Positions 1-6,876 of a stretch of DNA of 59,107 nucleotides are shown in pieces. The stretch's first letter is position 1. Every line of letters starts with the position of its first letter. Both the position numbers and the translations under genes were made by a program. The stretch is taken from positions 1-59,107 of IMG/VR virus record IMGVR_UViG_3300020453_000595; one strand, given 5' to 3'. Under the pieces are notes generated by a model, which was not told the origin of the DNA, did no database searches, and saw nothing but the letters and a program-made list of their open reading frames with translations. The DNA comes from a virus.

Positions 1-479
1 TTTTTCACAGCAATTGCCAGTGGGCCATCATCGCCAGTTACTTGACCAGCCATCCGCAGCCCTTCTTCTTTGACTGGCGGTGGTGCAGTTGGTGCCTGCT
101 GGAACTGGCCGCCAGATGCCGGCGTAAAACTGCCAGGCAAGTGATTCTTATACGCGCCTGACGAATACACACTCCAGGCGCCAAGGCCCTGCGAATCATA
201 AATATCTTTTGCTGCCTTCATGTTTGTCAGCGGATCAAACAGTTGATCGTTTGACTGCAAGCCATACCTTCGACGCCGCTCAGCACCAAGCTGGTATCCA
301 GGCTCATCGAGCATGTTGACCTGCATCAGGCCATAGCTGTCGTCCGGATACCGGGGGTTATGAGCCATTGGGTTACCACCCGACTCAGCCAGGCTGATCG
401 CCGCAATGGTTGGCGACAAAGAGGAATCGAATCCTGCCTGCCTGGCAAGTAATTCGAGATCTTCAAATTTGAATGACAT
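1..479 (-). CDS. Lytic transglycosylase-domain virion protein (3' part outside window)
   Basis: The first 159 residues are visible and the gene runs off the left edge. Residues about 10-120 look like a lysozyme-fold soluble lytic transglycosylase domain: a likely catalytic Glu at about residue 32 in SLAESGGNP, then SYGLMQVN, then a FDPLTNMKAAKDIY helix and WSVYSSGAY, the usual order in that family. Such enzymes cut peptidoglycan glycan strands. In T7-like phages this domain sits at the N-terminus of an internal core protein that opens the wall during DNA entry. The position beside other virion genes fits that, but the role is inferred because most of the protein is unseen. The start shares one base with the upstream stop (TAATG), indicating translational coupling. 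Confidence 0.75.
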   Translation of the reverse strand, partial: MSFKFEDLELLARQAGFDSSLSPTIAAISLAESGGNPMAHNPRYPDDSYGLMQVNMLDEPGYQLGAERRRRYGLQSNDQLFDPLTNMKAAKDIYDSQGLGAWSVYSSGAYKNHLPGSFTPASGGQFQQAPTAPPPVKEEGLRMAGQVTGDDGPLAIAVK

Positions 480-817
480 TACTCGTCAGTGCCGAGGACA
501 ATTTCGTCCATATCTATCTCCATTGTCGCATTTTCATAGAGGCTCTTCATATATTCAATCGTCTCATCTTCTGTTGGCTCGTAGCCAAATACTGCTTCTA
601 AATCCTCCAGCGATTCAGGAGCAGCTGGTGACCTGGCTTCATCCAGTCGGAATGAGAGCCCAGCTTGGCGACTGAATTCCATGAACGTTGCCTTTAGCTG
701 AAACCTCACCTCCCAAGACGCCAGCAAGGCTTCGATGAGTTCCTCTCGATTCAGCTCCTGGGCCTCGAGCTCCACTCGCCGCAAGATGAACTGCTGCTCT
801 TCCGTCAGTTGCTCCAT
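479..817 (-). CDS. nblA: NblA-like phycobilisome degradation protein with acidic C-terminal extension
   Basis: The protein has 112 residues. Its first 55 match the NblA pattern: LTEEQQFILRRVELEAQEL, then NREE, then a helix ending near KATFMEFSRQAG. Host NblA (about 60 residues) is an adaptor that binds phycobiliproteins and directs them to a Clp protease; Microcystis phage Ma-LMM01 carries a homologue. A second half of about 55 acidic residues (EDLEAVFGYEPTEDET and onward) is not part of classic NblA. I chose the ATG at 817 because GGAG lies about nine bases upstream; a TTG five codons earlier is possible. The first 179 bases overlap the 3' end of the HNH gene in another frame. The family call rests on pattern similarity only. 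Confidence 0.6.
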   Translation of the reverse strand: MEQLTEEQQFILRRVELEAQELNREELIEALLASWEVRFQLKATFMEFSRQAGLSFRLDEARSPAAPESLEDLEAVFGYEPTEDETIEYMKSLYENATMEIDMDEIVLGTDE

Positions 818-1190
818 GACACGCTTCTCCAATAGTCCAGTAAGTAGGAGCGGGTTGAATCCACGCTTCTATTTTTTTCGCACGCTGGGGACAGAAAAAG
901 TCAGTTCTCTGATACCAGACTAACCAGTCTTTTTCACTTCCCTTATCGTGATTGCACCGCTTACAGGCAGGAACCATATTGTTCCTGGCCCAGCGATCTC
1001 CACCCCATCGCCGTGGGATTACATGATCAAGGGTCATCTCCAAGAGATTCTCTTGTTCATCGTGTGATCTGCCGCAGTATGCGCAACAGCCCCATTCGTC
1101 TTTAATGCTTTGCCTGAAGCGCCTGACTGCTGCCCGTGGCTGAAGGTCAGCAAGAGTGATTAGATACCACTCAGGATGCTCAGGCGTCAT
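639..1190 (-). CDS. HNH endonuclease
   Basis: A small HNH nuclease of 183 codons. The core spans residues 36-85: zinc-type pair CAYC (C36, C39), the catalytic LDHVIPRRWGG segment (D55, H56), NNMVPACKRCNH with a second Cys pair (C76, C79) and the final His. Free-standing HNH enzymes in phages are homing nucleases or packaging cofactors. This one is not near the terminase, so homing or an accessory cleavage role is likelier. The last 60 codons overlap the NblA-like gene out of frame and read as low-complexity Ala/Gly sequence, so they may be a run-on caused by loss of an earlier stop. Confidence 0.8.
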   Translation of the reverse strand: MTPEHPEWYLITLADLQPRAAVRRFRQSIKDEWGCCAYCGRSHDEQENLLEMTLDHVIPRRWGGDRWARNNMVPACKRCNHDKGSEKDWLVWYQRTDFFCPQRAKKIEAWIQPAPTYWTIGEACHGATDGRAAVHLAASGARGPGAESRGTHRSLAGVLGGEVSAKGNVHGIQSPSWALIPTG

Positions 1191-1393
1191 AAGCCATCTT
1201 TAGCTTGAAGACACGCTAATTACGTTCGGTAGGGAACAAAAACATCAAGCTCCGGCTCTTTCTTAGCCTTGGAGCTTGTGATGAATTCTGCGAGGCGCCC
1301 ATTTGTCCAGCAAGCGCCTCGAGAGCCGGCTCACTTCGCTAAAAAGGCCGACCCCGGAAAAATAGCACTGTTTCACGCAGGGCGCAAGACATG
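1191..1393. other. Intergenic region with inverted repeats
   Basis: I see no credible gene here. There are two sizeable inverted repeats: AAGCTCC/GGAGCTT near 1244-1277 and GAGGCGC/GCGCCTC near 1291-1320. On the minus strand around 1355-1372 there is an AACAGTGC stretch resembling the element repeated in the right arm (49.9-54.6 kb), and CACTTCGCTA occurs at about 1331, like the second block of that element. These look like control sequences for the leftward HNH/NblA transcript, but that is inference. Confidence 0.4.
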
Positions 1394-1428
1394 AAAAAGC
1401 CCCCTGCTGTGTGAGAACCAGGGGGCTT
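1394..1428 (-). terminator. Rho-independent terminator
   Basis: AAGCCCCCTG at 1398-1407 pairs with CAGGGGGCTT at 1419-1428, a ten-base stem. On the minus strand the stem is followed by a T run. It lies 15 bases beyond the stop of the beta-barrel gene and would end that transcript. Confidence 0.85.
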
Positions 1429-1442
1429 CGCTTTAGACGGGA

Positions 1443-1808
1443 CTAGAAATTGTGTTTGATCCCGGTCTTAATCCCATAGGAGTTGTCCGAATCGCCAGTG
1501 ACGAACGACACTTCTCCATAGGCGCTGGTGCTTTCGCCCAGGGCCACGGATGCACCGGCCTTGCCGCTGAACTCAATCTCGCCGCTGCCAACTGAGGGCT
1601 GCAGGTAGGCAGGACCAGCCTGGGCGTAACCAGAGATGGTGGGAGTCAATGCGCCTTCGACGCCTACGTGCACCTCGTTAATCGCACCGCCGTGCGTGGA
1701 TCCCGTGAATCCGTCATTCCGCTCTGCGTTGATGTAGATAGGGCCGGCGACGGCGCTACCAGCGAGAGCGACGGTTGCAGCGGCTGCTGCGATGAAACTT
1801 TTGATCAT
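1443..1808 (-). CDS. Small secreted outer-membrane beta-barrel-like protein
   Basis: The protein has 121 residues. It opens with a clear signal peptide (MIKSFIAAAAATVALAGSAV, cleavage near AVAG). The rest shows alternating short beta segments with aromatic and Gly positions (YAQAGPAYLQP, EIEFSGKAGASVAL, TSAYGEVSF) and ends in GIKTGIKHNF, a terminal Phe typical of outer-membrane beta-barrels inserted by the BAM system. Similar short proteins occur in marine picocyanobacteria and their phages; their role is unknown to me. I placed the start at the ATG directly before the signal peptide; an upstream extension is possible but would bury the signal. It is a single-gene unit with its own terminator. 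Confidence 0.75.
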   Translation of the reverse strand: MIKSFIAAAAATVALAGSAVAGPIYINAERNDGFTGSTHGGAINEVHVGVEGALTPTISGYAQAGPAYLQPSVGSGEIEFSGKAGASVALGESTSAYGEVSFVTGDSDNSYGIKTGIKHNF

Positions 1809-1948
1809 GCTGTTGTAAGACTCAGCACGCAAAGAGTAGGAGCGTTCAGACGTTTTGCAACCTGTGGCGCGCAGATCAGTGGTCGCTACGTTCAGCGCCA
1901 CATCAGACGAACTGCATGCCACGCCCTGCAACGCCAGCCTGCCAGCGC

Positions 1949-2179
1949 ATGGTCACCCCCGCAGAGGCGCTCGAGATTCTGGGCATCTCCGAAAAGACCC
2001 TCCAGCGTTGGCGCCACAGCGACAGGCTCATGCGTGGCGTCCACTACGTCCAGTACGGACCTAAGACAATTCGATATGACGCTGACTGGCTCGAGCGCTT
2101 CAGAGCTACAGGTGGTCGCGGCTCACACAAGCTTGATGTCGCTAATCACCTGAACTCAATGAAGCAATTAGCTCCATAG
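1949..2179 (+). CDS. Excisionase-like HTH DNA-binding protein
   Basis: About 76 residues with a MerR/excisionase-type winged helix-turn-helix: VTPAEALEILGISEKTLQRW, then a wing with GVHYVQYGPKTIRYD and a last helix DWLERFRAT. Proteins of this type direct tyrosine integrases toward excision. The gene converges on the integrase gene and overlaps its 3' end by 38 bases, which supports an Xis role. An ATG at 1916 would add eleven residues with little family character, so I prefer 1949. Confidence 0.65.
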   Translation: MVTPAEALEILGISEKTLQRWRHSDRLMRGVHYVQYGPKTIRYDADWLERFRATGGRGSHKLDVANHLNSMKQLAP

Positions 2180-3737
2180 CCAGCTTCTGCCTTTCGGACG
2201 AGGATAGGTTCTTGACCAGGTCATCGACGCCAGCCACTTTCTTGACCTTGTCCTGCTGGGGGAAGCTCAGCACACCGGAGTAGTGGTTTCTCATTGTGGT
2301 TTCGTTATCCCCAATCCAATAAGCGATCTGCCGCTGGCTGTACTCACCGATGCGGCACATCATGCTCACGTAGGTGTGGCGCAGGTTGTACGGACGGCGA
2401 TAGCGGACACCAGCCTCAGCGCATGCCCGCATGAAGTATCTGCGGAAGTTATGCCAGTCGTAAGGCAATCGGAAGTCATCCCCTGCCCCTGGTCCCTGGA
2501 ACACAAGACGCTTACGCCATTCCTTGTCTGCCAAGCAGTCGAGCTTCCTGGGCATTAGTGACTCAACGGCTTTCTTGAAGAGGTTTTCAAAACCAGGAAC
2601 AAAGGTGTTGAGCTCAGGCTGATGCTCCGTGCCGTTCTTGACACGCTTGAATCTCCTCTCAGGGTCAAGGTGCAAGCGGTGCTTTTTAAAGACCGCTAGC
2701 TCAAACAAAACCGGATCGCCCGTCAGGACAAATTCCTCGGCTCGAGCAACGTGGTAACCGAGCTGATGTCCTTCCCAAAGACCAAGGACGTGGTCCCAGC
2801 GCAGAGCTAACACTTCACCAGGCCTCGCTCCAGTCGCAAGCAAAATTGCAAACAAGGGAAAGTAAGGCTTCAGATAGTCATTCCTAAGAAATGCCTTGCA
2901 CAACGCTTCGGCTTCAGGCGGCGTGAAGGGCTGCGCTCGAGAATTCTCATCGCCGACCTTCTCCTCTTTGATGATTACTTCGACCTGCTTGCGCTCGGTA
3001 TTGATCGGATTGCCGCGACCCTCGCTGTCTTGAACGCCCCAGTGAATCCCAGGCCGAACACCTGAGGACTTTGGCTTTTTACTGGCTCGACTCAGCGCGG
3101 CCGACAACAGCGCATAGACACCACGCAAAGTGCTGTATTTGAAACCCTCAGCAATCCATGCCTGTGTCATTTGCATGGCGATGTCTTCATCCAGATCGCT
3201 GCATTCGATATGGCCAAAGACTTCGCCGTTCTTGCTGCGCATGCCCAGCAGCTTGAAAGCTTGATCGCCGTAAGTGTCTTTCTGGTTCTCGGAGCCAAGA
3301 GCCTGCTGGATGTGCCAACGCAGGGCAAAGCCAAGCGTGCCAAATGGATATGTCTTTGAAACCTTGGGTCGGTTGGTGTGATCAGCCCTTAACTCCCCCA
3401 TCCAGTACCCGTCTTGCATGCCTTCAAGGATTCCCTGGAAGGTCATGAACTTCTCGGGGTACTGCTTTAGGAACGCCAGCGCATCTTCCTTGCTGGTGAT
3501 ATCTCGCGGGCAGTTGATGCCAAGGCTCTGGCAAACGATCGCACGATCGCGTGAGTAGTCCCTCGCCCGGATACGAAAGCCACGGTTGTTGCTTTCAACC
3601 TCGATAGCAAGCGAACGCTTACGTCCATTGCGTGGCGGCAAGTCGACCTTGTGAATTACTCCTGCAGCAGGTGCCATGAGCGTCGTCCAGTTAGGTGCAA
3701 TCACCTCCACCGGTTTGACCTTGTCCGATAGCCCCAT
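2142..3737 (-). CDS. int: Tyrosine recombinase / phage integrase
   Basis: The protein has 531 residues with a full catalytic domain. The first Arg is at about 305 in TGARPGEVLALRW. The second Arg box is NLRHTYVSMM near 452, then WIGDNETTMRNHY carries the nucleophilic Tyr near 486. Upstream lie an Arg/Lys-rich N-terminal arm-binding region (residues about 1-90) and a core-binding helical domain. It is longer than typical integrases (350-400), mostly because of a charged insertion near residues 225-270. It would integrate and, with the excisionase-like partner, excise the genome. The upstream region holds repeated arm-type sites and a tRNA-Ala gene, the usual neighbourhood of an attachment site. 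Confidence 0.92.
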   Translation of the reverse strand: MGLSDKVKPVEVIAPNWTTLMAPAAGVIHKVDLPPRNGRKRSLAIEVESNNRGFRIRARDYSRDRAIVCQSLGINCPRDITSKEDALAFLKQYPEKFMTFQGILEGMQDGYWMGELRADHTNRPKVSKTYPFGTLGFALRWHIQQALGSENQKDTYGDQAFKLLGMRSKNGEVFGHIECSDLDEDIAMQMTQAWIAEGFKYSTLRGVYALLSAALSRASKKPKSSGVRPGIHWGVQDSEGRGNPINTERKQVEVIIKEEKVGDENSRAQPFTPPEAEALCKAFLRNDYLKPYFPLFAILLATGARPGEVLALRWDHVLGLWEGHQLGYHVARAEEFVLTGDPVLFELAVFKKHRLHLDPERRFKRVKNGTEHQPELNTFVPGFENLFKKAVESLMPRKLDCLADKEWRKRLVFQGPGAGDDFRLPYDWHNFRRYFMRACAEAGVRYRRPYNLRHTYVSMMCRIGEYSQRQIAYWIGDNETTMRNHYSGVLSFPQQDKVKKVAGVDDLVKNLSSSERQKLAMELIASLSSGD

Positions 3738-3782
3738 AACCCCGAAATCGAAGGAACGGGGGGCGGTAGTCAGTGGTGGAAG

Positions 3783-3943
3783 TTGACCGGAGATGACCCG
3801 ATTTGACCGGATCTTTTCTACCAGTGAACCTTTGAGAACCCTTGCAATGACTGGAATTTAGCGACTGTGCGCGTAAAATGCCATTTTAGTGACAACCCAG
3901 TCAGGGCAACGAATCTCAGAGGCTTCTACCAGTTTCTACCAGT
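3783..3943. promoter_or_regulatory. Direct repeats between int and tRNA-Ala: candidate integrase arm-type sites
   Basis: TTCTACCAGT occurs three times as a direct repeat (3816-3825, 3924-3933, 3934-3943), the last two head to tail. TTGACCGG occurs at 3783-3790 and 3803-3810. The region is otherwise gene-free and lies between the integrase start and a tRNA gene. Repeats of this size in this place are typical of arm-type binding sites within attP. They could instead be repressor operators for int. Confidence 0.5.
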
Positions 3944-3975
3944 TGACACTTAAGGAGTCAAGTCACTGCAAACAA

Positions 3976-3995
3976 CCCCTGGCTCAGCTCAGGGG
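3976..3995 (-). terminator. Possible terminator hairpin
   Basis: CCCCTG at 3976-3981 pairs with CAGGGG at 3990-3995. On the minus strand a T-rich TTGTTTG follows. It could stop leftward transcripts from the small-gene operon before they reach int, but the T run is broken, so this is tentative. Confidence 0.4.
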
Positions 3996-4037
3996 TGCCG
4001 TTGTATAGTCCTCCGGTGCTCACGAGCACACCCGAAA

Positions 4038-4110
4038 GGGGCCTTGGCACAGTTGGTAGCGCGCCTGCATGGCATGCAGGAGGACAGGAGTTCGAATCTC
4101 CTAGGCTCCA
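4038..4110 (+). tRNA. tRNA-Ala (anticodon GGC)
   Basis: It folds as a 73-base cloverleaf. The acceptor stem GGGGCCT pairs with AGGCTCC and includes the G3-U70 wobble that identifies alanine tRNAs. The anticodon stem CCTGC/GCAGG encloses loop ATGGCAT with anticodon GGC. The T stem AGGAG/CTCCT has loop TTCGAAT. The D stem has one A-C mismatch. Discriminator A is present and the CCA end is not encoded. The complete gene lies beside repeats and int, so it may supply a tRNA and also act as part of the attachment site. Confidence 0.93.
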
Positions 4111-4112
4111 TT

Positions 4113-4304
4113 TCAAGACCACGGCCAGGAGAGTTCAACGTCTCCTCGCCATACGTCTTCGTCAATAGGCGTCCGTGCGACGTGCTTACGGAAGCTCTCC
4201 TGCAGCTCTTCGAGCGAGCAGCCGACGTCAGCAGCGGCGTGGGCAACGTTCGACTTGCCACGAAAGCAGAGGTCAATGGCCTCCTCGATAGTTAAAGCTG
4301 TCAA
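4113..4304 (-). CDS. Small acidic helical protein, unknown
   Basis: A 63-residue protein: two helices (TIEEAIDLCFRGKSNVAHAA, then SLEELQESFRKHV) resembling a small helix-turn-helix fold, ending in DVWRGDVELSWPW. It may bind DNA but has no marked basic surface. It starts at a TTG that overlaps the preceding stop by three bases and ends two bases from the tRNA gene. It is the last gene of a chain of tiny genes. Confidence 0.65.
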   Translation of the reverse strand: MTALTIEEAIDLCFRGKSNVAHAAADVGCSLEELQESFRKHVARTPIDEDVWRGDVELSWPWS

Positions 4305-4375
4305 CGATCGAAAGGATTTTCAAATGCAATGATGAAGGCGATCAGCACCCATCCGAATACAACGAAGAACCACAT
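4301..4375 (-). CDS. Tiny single-span membrane peptide (24 aa)
   Basis: MWFFVVFGWVLIAFIIAF forms one hydrophobic segment, followed by ENPFDR. The ATG overlaps the previous stop (TGATG), and its stop overlaps the TTG of the next gene, so it looks translated as part of the chain. Function unknown; phage peptides of this size often act on the host membrane. Confidence 0.5.
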   Translation of the reverse strand: MWFFVVFGWVLIAFIIAFENPFDR

Positions 4376-4503
4376 CAGTAACGATCAGGCATCAGTCGGG
4401 ACAGCAAGGAAACGAGCCTTGAACGATCTTCCCTGGGCATCAATGCACCTTCCGTTTCAGCTCGTTTCATGAGCTGATGTAGCTCTGCAGTTTGGTTACT
4501 CAT
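4375..4503 (-). CDS. Small helical protein (42 aa), unknown
   Basis: Sequence begins MSNQTAELHQLMKRAE and ends SRLVSLLSRLMPDRY: charged and amphipathic, probably two helices. It is supported mainly by the tight stop/start overlap with the next gene. No family recognised. Confidence 0.45.
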   Translation of the reverse strand: MSNQTAELHQLMKRAETEGALMPREDRSRLVSLLSRLMPDRY

Positions 4504-4531
4504 CCATTGAGCTTTGCTCTACTAAACGTAA

Positions 4532-4660
4532 CTATTCAGCCAGCTTTTTGTGTGCCTTGTCGGCCTTTTTAATGAGCTTTTTTGCTTCTTCTCTAGACTG
4601 ACAGGCATCAGCCAAAACAGCTAGTTTTAGTAGCTTTTGATGCTGTTTTGATGGATTCAT
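4532..4660 (-). CDS. Small Lys-rich protein (42 aa), unknown
   Basis: MNPSKQHQKLLKLAVLADAC, then KKLIKKADKAHKKLAE: strongly basic and helical, probably nucleic-acid binding by charge. It lies three bases downstream of the 95-residue gene on the same strand. No family recognised. Confidence 0.45.
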   Translation of the reverse strand: MNPSKQHQKLLKLAVLADACQSREEAKKLIKKADKAHKKLAE

Positions 4661-4663
4661 AGA

Positions 4664-4951
4664 TCACCAGGAATAGTTGCAAGACCAATAACCGGGTGTG
4701 GTTTTATCTTTTTTCTCATCACAATTGTGACGAGCTTTAAAGTTTGCACGGCGCTTGGCATCACCGTGGCCGGAGCCTTTCTTGCCGCCCTCTGAGTGGT
4801 GCTCCATGTTCGGGTCACCAAAGCGGACGATCTTGTCCTTGCCGTTCTTGTCTTTGACTAGGACAGCGAACTTCTTATTTCCGCCTTTCGTTTTCTTCGG
4901 CTTGTTGTAGCCGTCGAAGACTTCTCCCGCATAACGAATTGTCTTGCTCAT
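4664..4951 (-). CDS. Small basic viral protein (95 aa), unknown
   Basis: The N-terminal half contains KGGNKKFAVLVKDKNGKD and VRFGDPNMEHH. The C-terminal half is DAKRRANFKARHNCDEKKDK and ends PGYWSCNYSW. The ARHNCDEK...YWSC ending recurs in small proteins of many tailed phages and large DNA viruses, but I know no function. The gene is chained to the next one upstream by an ATGA overlap. Confidence 0.65.
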   Translation of the reverse strand: MSKTIRYAGEVFDGYNKPKKTKGGNKKFAVLVKDKNGKDKIVRFGDPNMEHHSEGGKKGSGHGDAKRRANFKARHNCDEKKDKTTPGYWSCNYSW

Positions 4952-5154
4952 GACTTACTCCTGTAAGCAGTAGCCCGCTTGCGTGCACGAGCAGCGGCCT
5001 CGGTGTTCTTCACCTGGTGGTTGACGGGCTTGCCCTTCGACTCACGCTTCTTCTTGTCGTCAGTCGCCTTGCGCTCTTCCTTGCTCATCGAAGCCCAGGC
5101 AGCTTTCGGCAGATACCGCTCGGTCCTGCCTTTCTCTCTTGCTCGATCAGCCAT
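4948..5154 (-). CDS. Small basic protein (68 aa), unknown
   Basis: Lys/Arg-rich throughout: RYLPKAAWASMSKEERKATD, then KKKRESKGK and a basic tail. The LPKAAWxSMSKEERKATDxKK pattern occurs in short phage and giant-virus proteins of unknown function. The charge suggests DNA binding or packaging. Start and stop overlap both neighbours. Confidence 0.6.
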   Translation of the reverse strand: MADRAREKGRTERYLPKAAWASMSKEERKATDDKKKRESKGKPVNHQVKNTEAAARARKRATAYRSKS

Positions 5155-5323
5155 TGGTCAACCTCCGAACCACCTCAAGTGCCTCCTGACGGCTCATTGG
5201 AGGCGCCCCCTCAGGAGGATTGATCATGGTTGCCGCCATAAAGGCATCGGGGAAAGTCAAGCCTTCAGCCATAAGGCTGTCAATTTGCTTCTCAAGAAGC
5301 CGGCCCGCCATTCGATCAGCCAT
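5147..5323 (-). CDS. Small helical protein (58 aa), unknown
   Basis: MADRMAGRLLEKQIDSLMAE, a middle AATMINPPEGAPPMS, then RQEALEVVRRLTNG. It starts eight bases inside the preceding gene and its stop overlaps the next start, consistent with coupled translation. No family recognised. Confidence 0.5.
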   Translation of the reverse strand: MADRMAGRLLEKQIDSLMAEGLTFPDAFMAATMINPPEGAPPMSRQEALEVVRRLTNG

Positions 5324-5426
5324 GAAGCTCCTCCTCTTCGAACAGAGGGCATGGCTCCTCGAAGAGCATGGCGGTCCTCATCTCACGAACGCGGGCCAAT
5401 AGTTCCTCGAAGTCCTGCTCTGTCAT
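5316..5426 (-). CDS. Tiny acidic protein (36 aa), unknown
   Basis: MTEQDFEELLARVREMRTAM followed by an acidic tail FEEEELHG. Supported by the ATGA overlap with the gene upstream and the overlap with the gene downstream. Function unknown. Confidence 0.45.
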   Translation of the reverse strand: MTEQDFEELLARVREMRTAMLFEEPCPLFEEEELHG

Positions 5427-5653
5427 TTCTTTTTCTTCTCGTACTCCTCTTTGGTCTGCCAGTCCTCTTTGCTCCACTTAGAGAGCTTGTTGTCCTTGGA
5501 CTTCTTGCCCTCGTACGTCCCCCCGGCGTCTTTGTAGTACTTGGTGGCGAGCTGCATAGCTCGAGCCGAGTGGCCGCCCATCTTCTTGCGAGCCCTGGCT
5601 TTTGCCCTGGCCCACTTTTCTGGATCTCGCTTTTTCGCAGTTCCGTCAGCCAT
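5423..5653 (-). CDS. Basic protein of the DUF5872-like type (76 aa)
   Basis: It contains WARAKARARKKMGGHSARAM, then LATKYYKDAGGTYEGKKSKD and KLSKWSKEDW. The block of ARxxQLATKxYKxAGGxYxGKKSKxNxLxKWxKEDW type is, as I recall, DUF5872, seen in phages and giant viruses. No function is known. The ATG at 5653 forms TGATG with the upstream stop; a TTG one codon earlier is less likely. Confidence 0.65.
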   Translation of the reverse strand: MADGTAKKRDPEKWARAKARARKKMGGHSARAMQLATKYYKDAGGTYEGKKSKDNKLSKWSKEDWQTKEEYEKKKK

Positions 5654-6315
5654 CAAACACCTCTCAGCGTTGGACCTGGCAGGTACATCTTTCTGATTTT
5701 TTCGGCGTCATCCGGATATGCATTCATGAGCCGGTTGACATCGCCTGGCGTCAGGTCACGACGTTTCCGGCGAGCATCACCGCTTCTTCCGGTGATATCA
5801 AATGATGGATTACCAGCCACATACTCTGTGGCTCGGTTCATATCGTCACGCTTCTCTTGTTGCTCTCGAAAAAGGCGTCCGGGTTCACCGCCTTCGCCGA
5901 ACCTGAGAAGCTCCCGAAGATAAGCGCCATCGGCGACATTTTCTCCGTCTTCCAGCTGGATGACTTCAGCCTTGTCCCGCTCGGGCACGAACTCCATAGT
6001 CCGAGCCTCCGCAGTATCCCGTCCAGGGACAAACTCCATCGTCCGAAGCTGAGGCTCGATGGCACGGCCCATAGCTTTCAGCATGCCCTCGGCGATCCGG
6101 ACATCCATGCCCTGGTCCTGAGGCATACCCTGGGCAGCCTTCCCCATATAAACGACGACGTCCGGCTCAAGGTCCAGACCTTGGCCAGCCATCCGTCCAC
6201 CCCCAAAGGGTGAGATATCGGTATAAGTAGGCTGATTTGTCATCTCGTTGTAATTGACGCCATAAAGGCGACCATTACGAAATACACGATCGTGATATGG
6301 ATCTACCAAAGACAT
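5653..6315 (-). CDS. Unknown protein with internal repeat (220 aa)
   Basis: Begins MSLVDPYHDRVFRNGRLYGV. A tandem repeat TMEFVPGRDTAEAR / TMEFVPERDKAEV lies at about residues 92-118. The C-terminal part is charged (RRKRRDLTPGDVNRLMNAYP). There is no signal peptide or membrane span. It may be a virion component given its place at the head of the small-gene chain, but nothing identifies it. Confidence 0.6.
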   Translation of the reverse strand: MSLVDPYHDRVFRNGRLYGVNYNEMTNQPTYTDISPFGGGRMAGQGLDLEPDVVVYMGKAAQGMPQDQGMDVRIAEGMLKAMGRAIEPQLRTMEFVPGRDTAEARTMEFVPERDKAEVIQLEDGENVADGAYLRELLRFGEGGEPGRLFREQQEKRDDMNRATEYVAGNPSFDITGRSGDARRKRRDLTPGDVNRLMNAYPDDAEKIRKMYLPGPTLRGV

Positions 6316-6345
6316 CGCAAATAGAGCCTTTTTATATGGTCAATT

Positions 6346-6543
6346 CTAGAGTTTTTCACTATTCAATCCTTGCTCCAATACAGGTCTTAAGTGCTCTGCA
6401 ATTGGATAGTGGCGCAACAAAGCCCTCGCTTCACGCCTGACTTCACGAGGGATTCTTGGCGTCTCTTTGGTGTTGATGAGACGCAACAAGAAATCTCGAG
6501 TTGCCACCACAGCAGACACCTGCTGCGATGGGCTCGAGATCAT
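6346..6543 (-). CDS. BPSL0761-like small protein (65 aa)
   Basis: The pattern SSPSQQVSAVVATRDFLLRL...IPREVRREARALLRHYP matches a family of short bacterial and phage proteins, known to me as BPSL0761-like, with the typical LLRHYP ending. Function unknown. I start at ATG 6543, 14 bases after the upstream stop; a longer frame upstream has no family character. Confidence 0.6.
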   Translation of the reverse strand: MISSPSQQVSAVVATRDFLLRLINTKETPRIPREVRREARALLRHYPIAEHLRPVLEQGLNSEKL

Positions 6544-6556
6544 CCGCCTGGGACGA

Positions 6557-6775
6557 TCAGTCGACATAGACACTGATGATGTCCATGGTTTCGTGGAAAC
6601 AGGCGGTCTGCTCATCAACCGCTTCTTTGCCAATCTCTTTGCAGTGCTGCTCGTATAAGCCGGTGTAGGTCCCAAGCAGTCCGGGCTCGGCTTCATCCCG
6701 CTTGTAGAGCTTGTACAAGTAATCCATGTAGTCAGCCTTGTTCTGATCCTGCTGACACTGAGGTGACGTCCGCAT
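6557..6775 (-). CDS. Small acidic protein (72 aa), unknown
   Basis: MRTSPQCQQDQNKADYMDYL, then YTGLYEQHCKEIGKEAVDEQ and a helix ending DIISVYVD. Acidic, with three Cys residues. It appears to be the first gene of the leftward chain, divergent from the gene at 6877, so the leftward promoter should lie in 6776-6876. Confidence 0.5.
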   Translation of the reverse strand: MRTSPQCQQDQNKADYMDYLYKLYKRDEAEPGLLGTYTGLYEQHCKEIGKEAVDEQTACFHETMDIISVYVD

Positions 6776-6876
6776 TGCTGCCGTTCTTCGCCTTGCAAGC
6801 CTAGGCAGCTAATTCGCGCGCCACAGCGTGCAGTGAGAGAAAATTCCGGCCAAAATAGTTCAGTAGCGAGAGGCAC

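Noticed and set aside
3989-4295. Open frames running through the tRNA gene
   Set aside because: They overlap the tRNA-Ala and the small leftward gene and have no coding character.
4979-5923. Plus-strand frame of 314 codons
   Set aside because: Antisense to the overlapping micro-gene chain, Ser/Arg/Leu-rich, without a recognisable domain.
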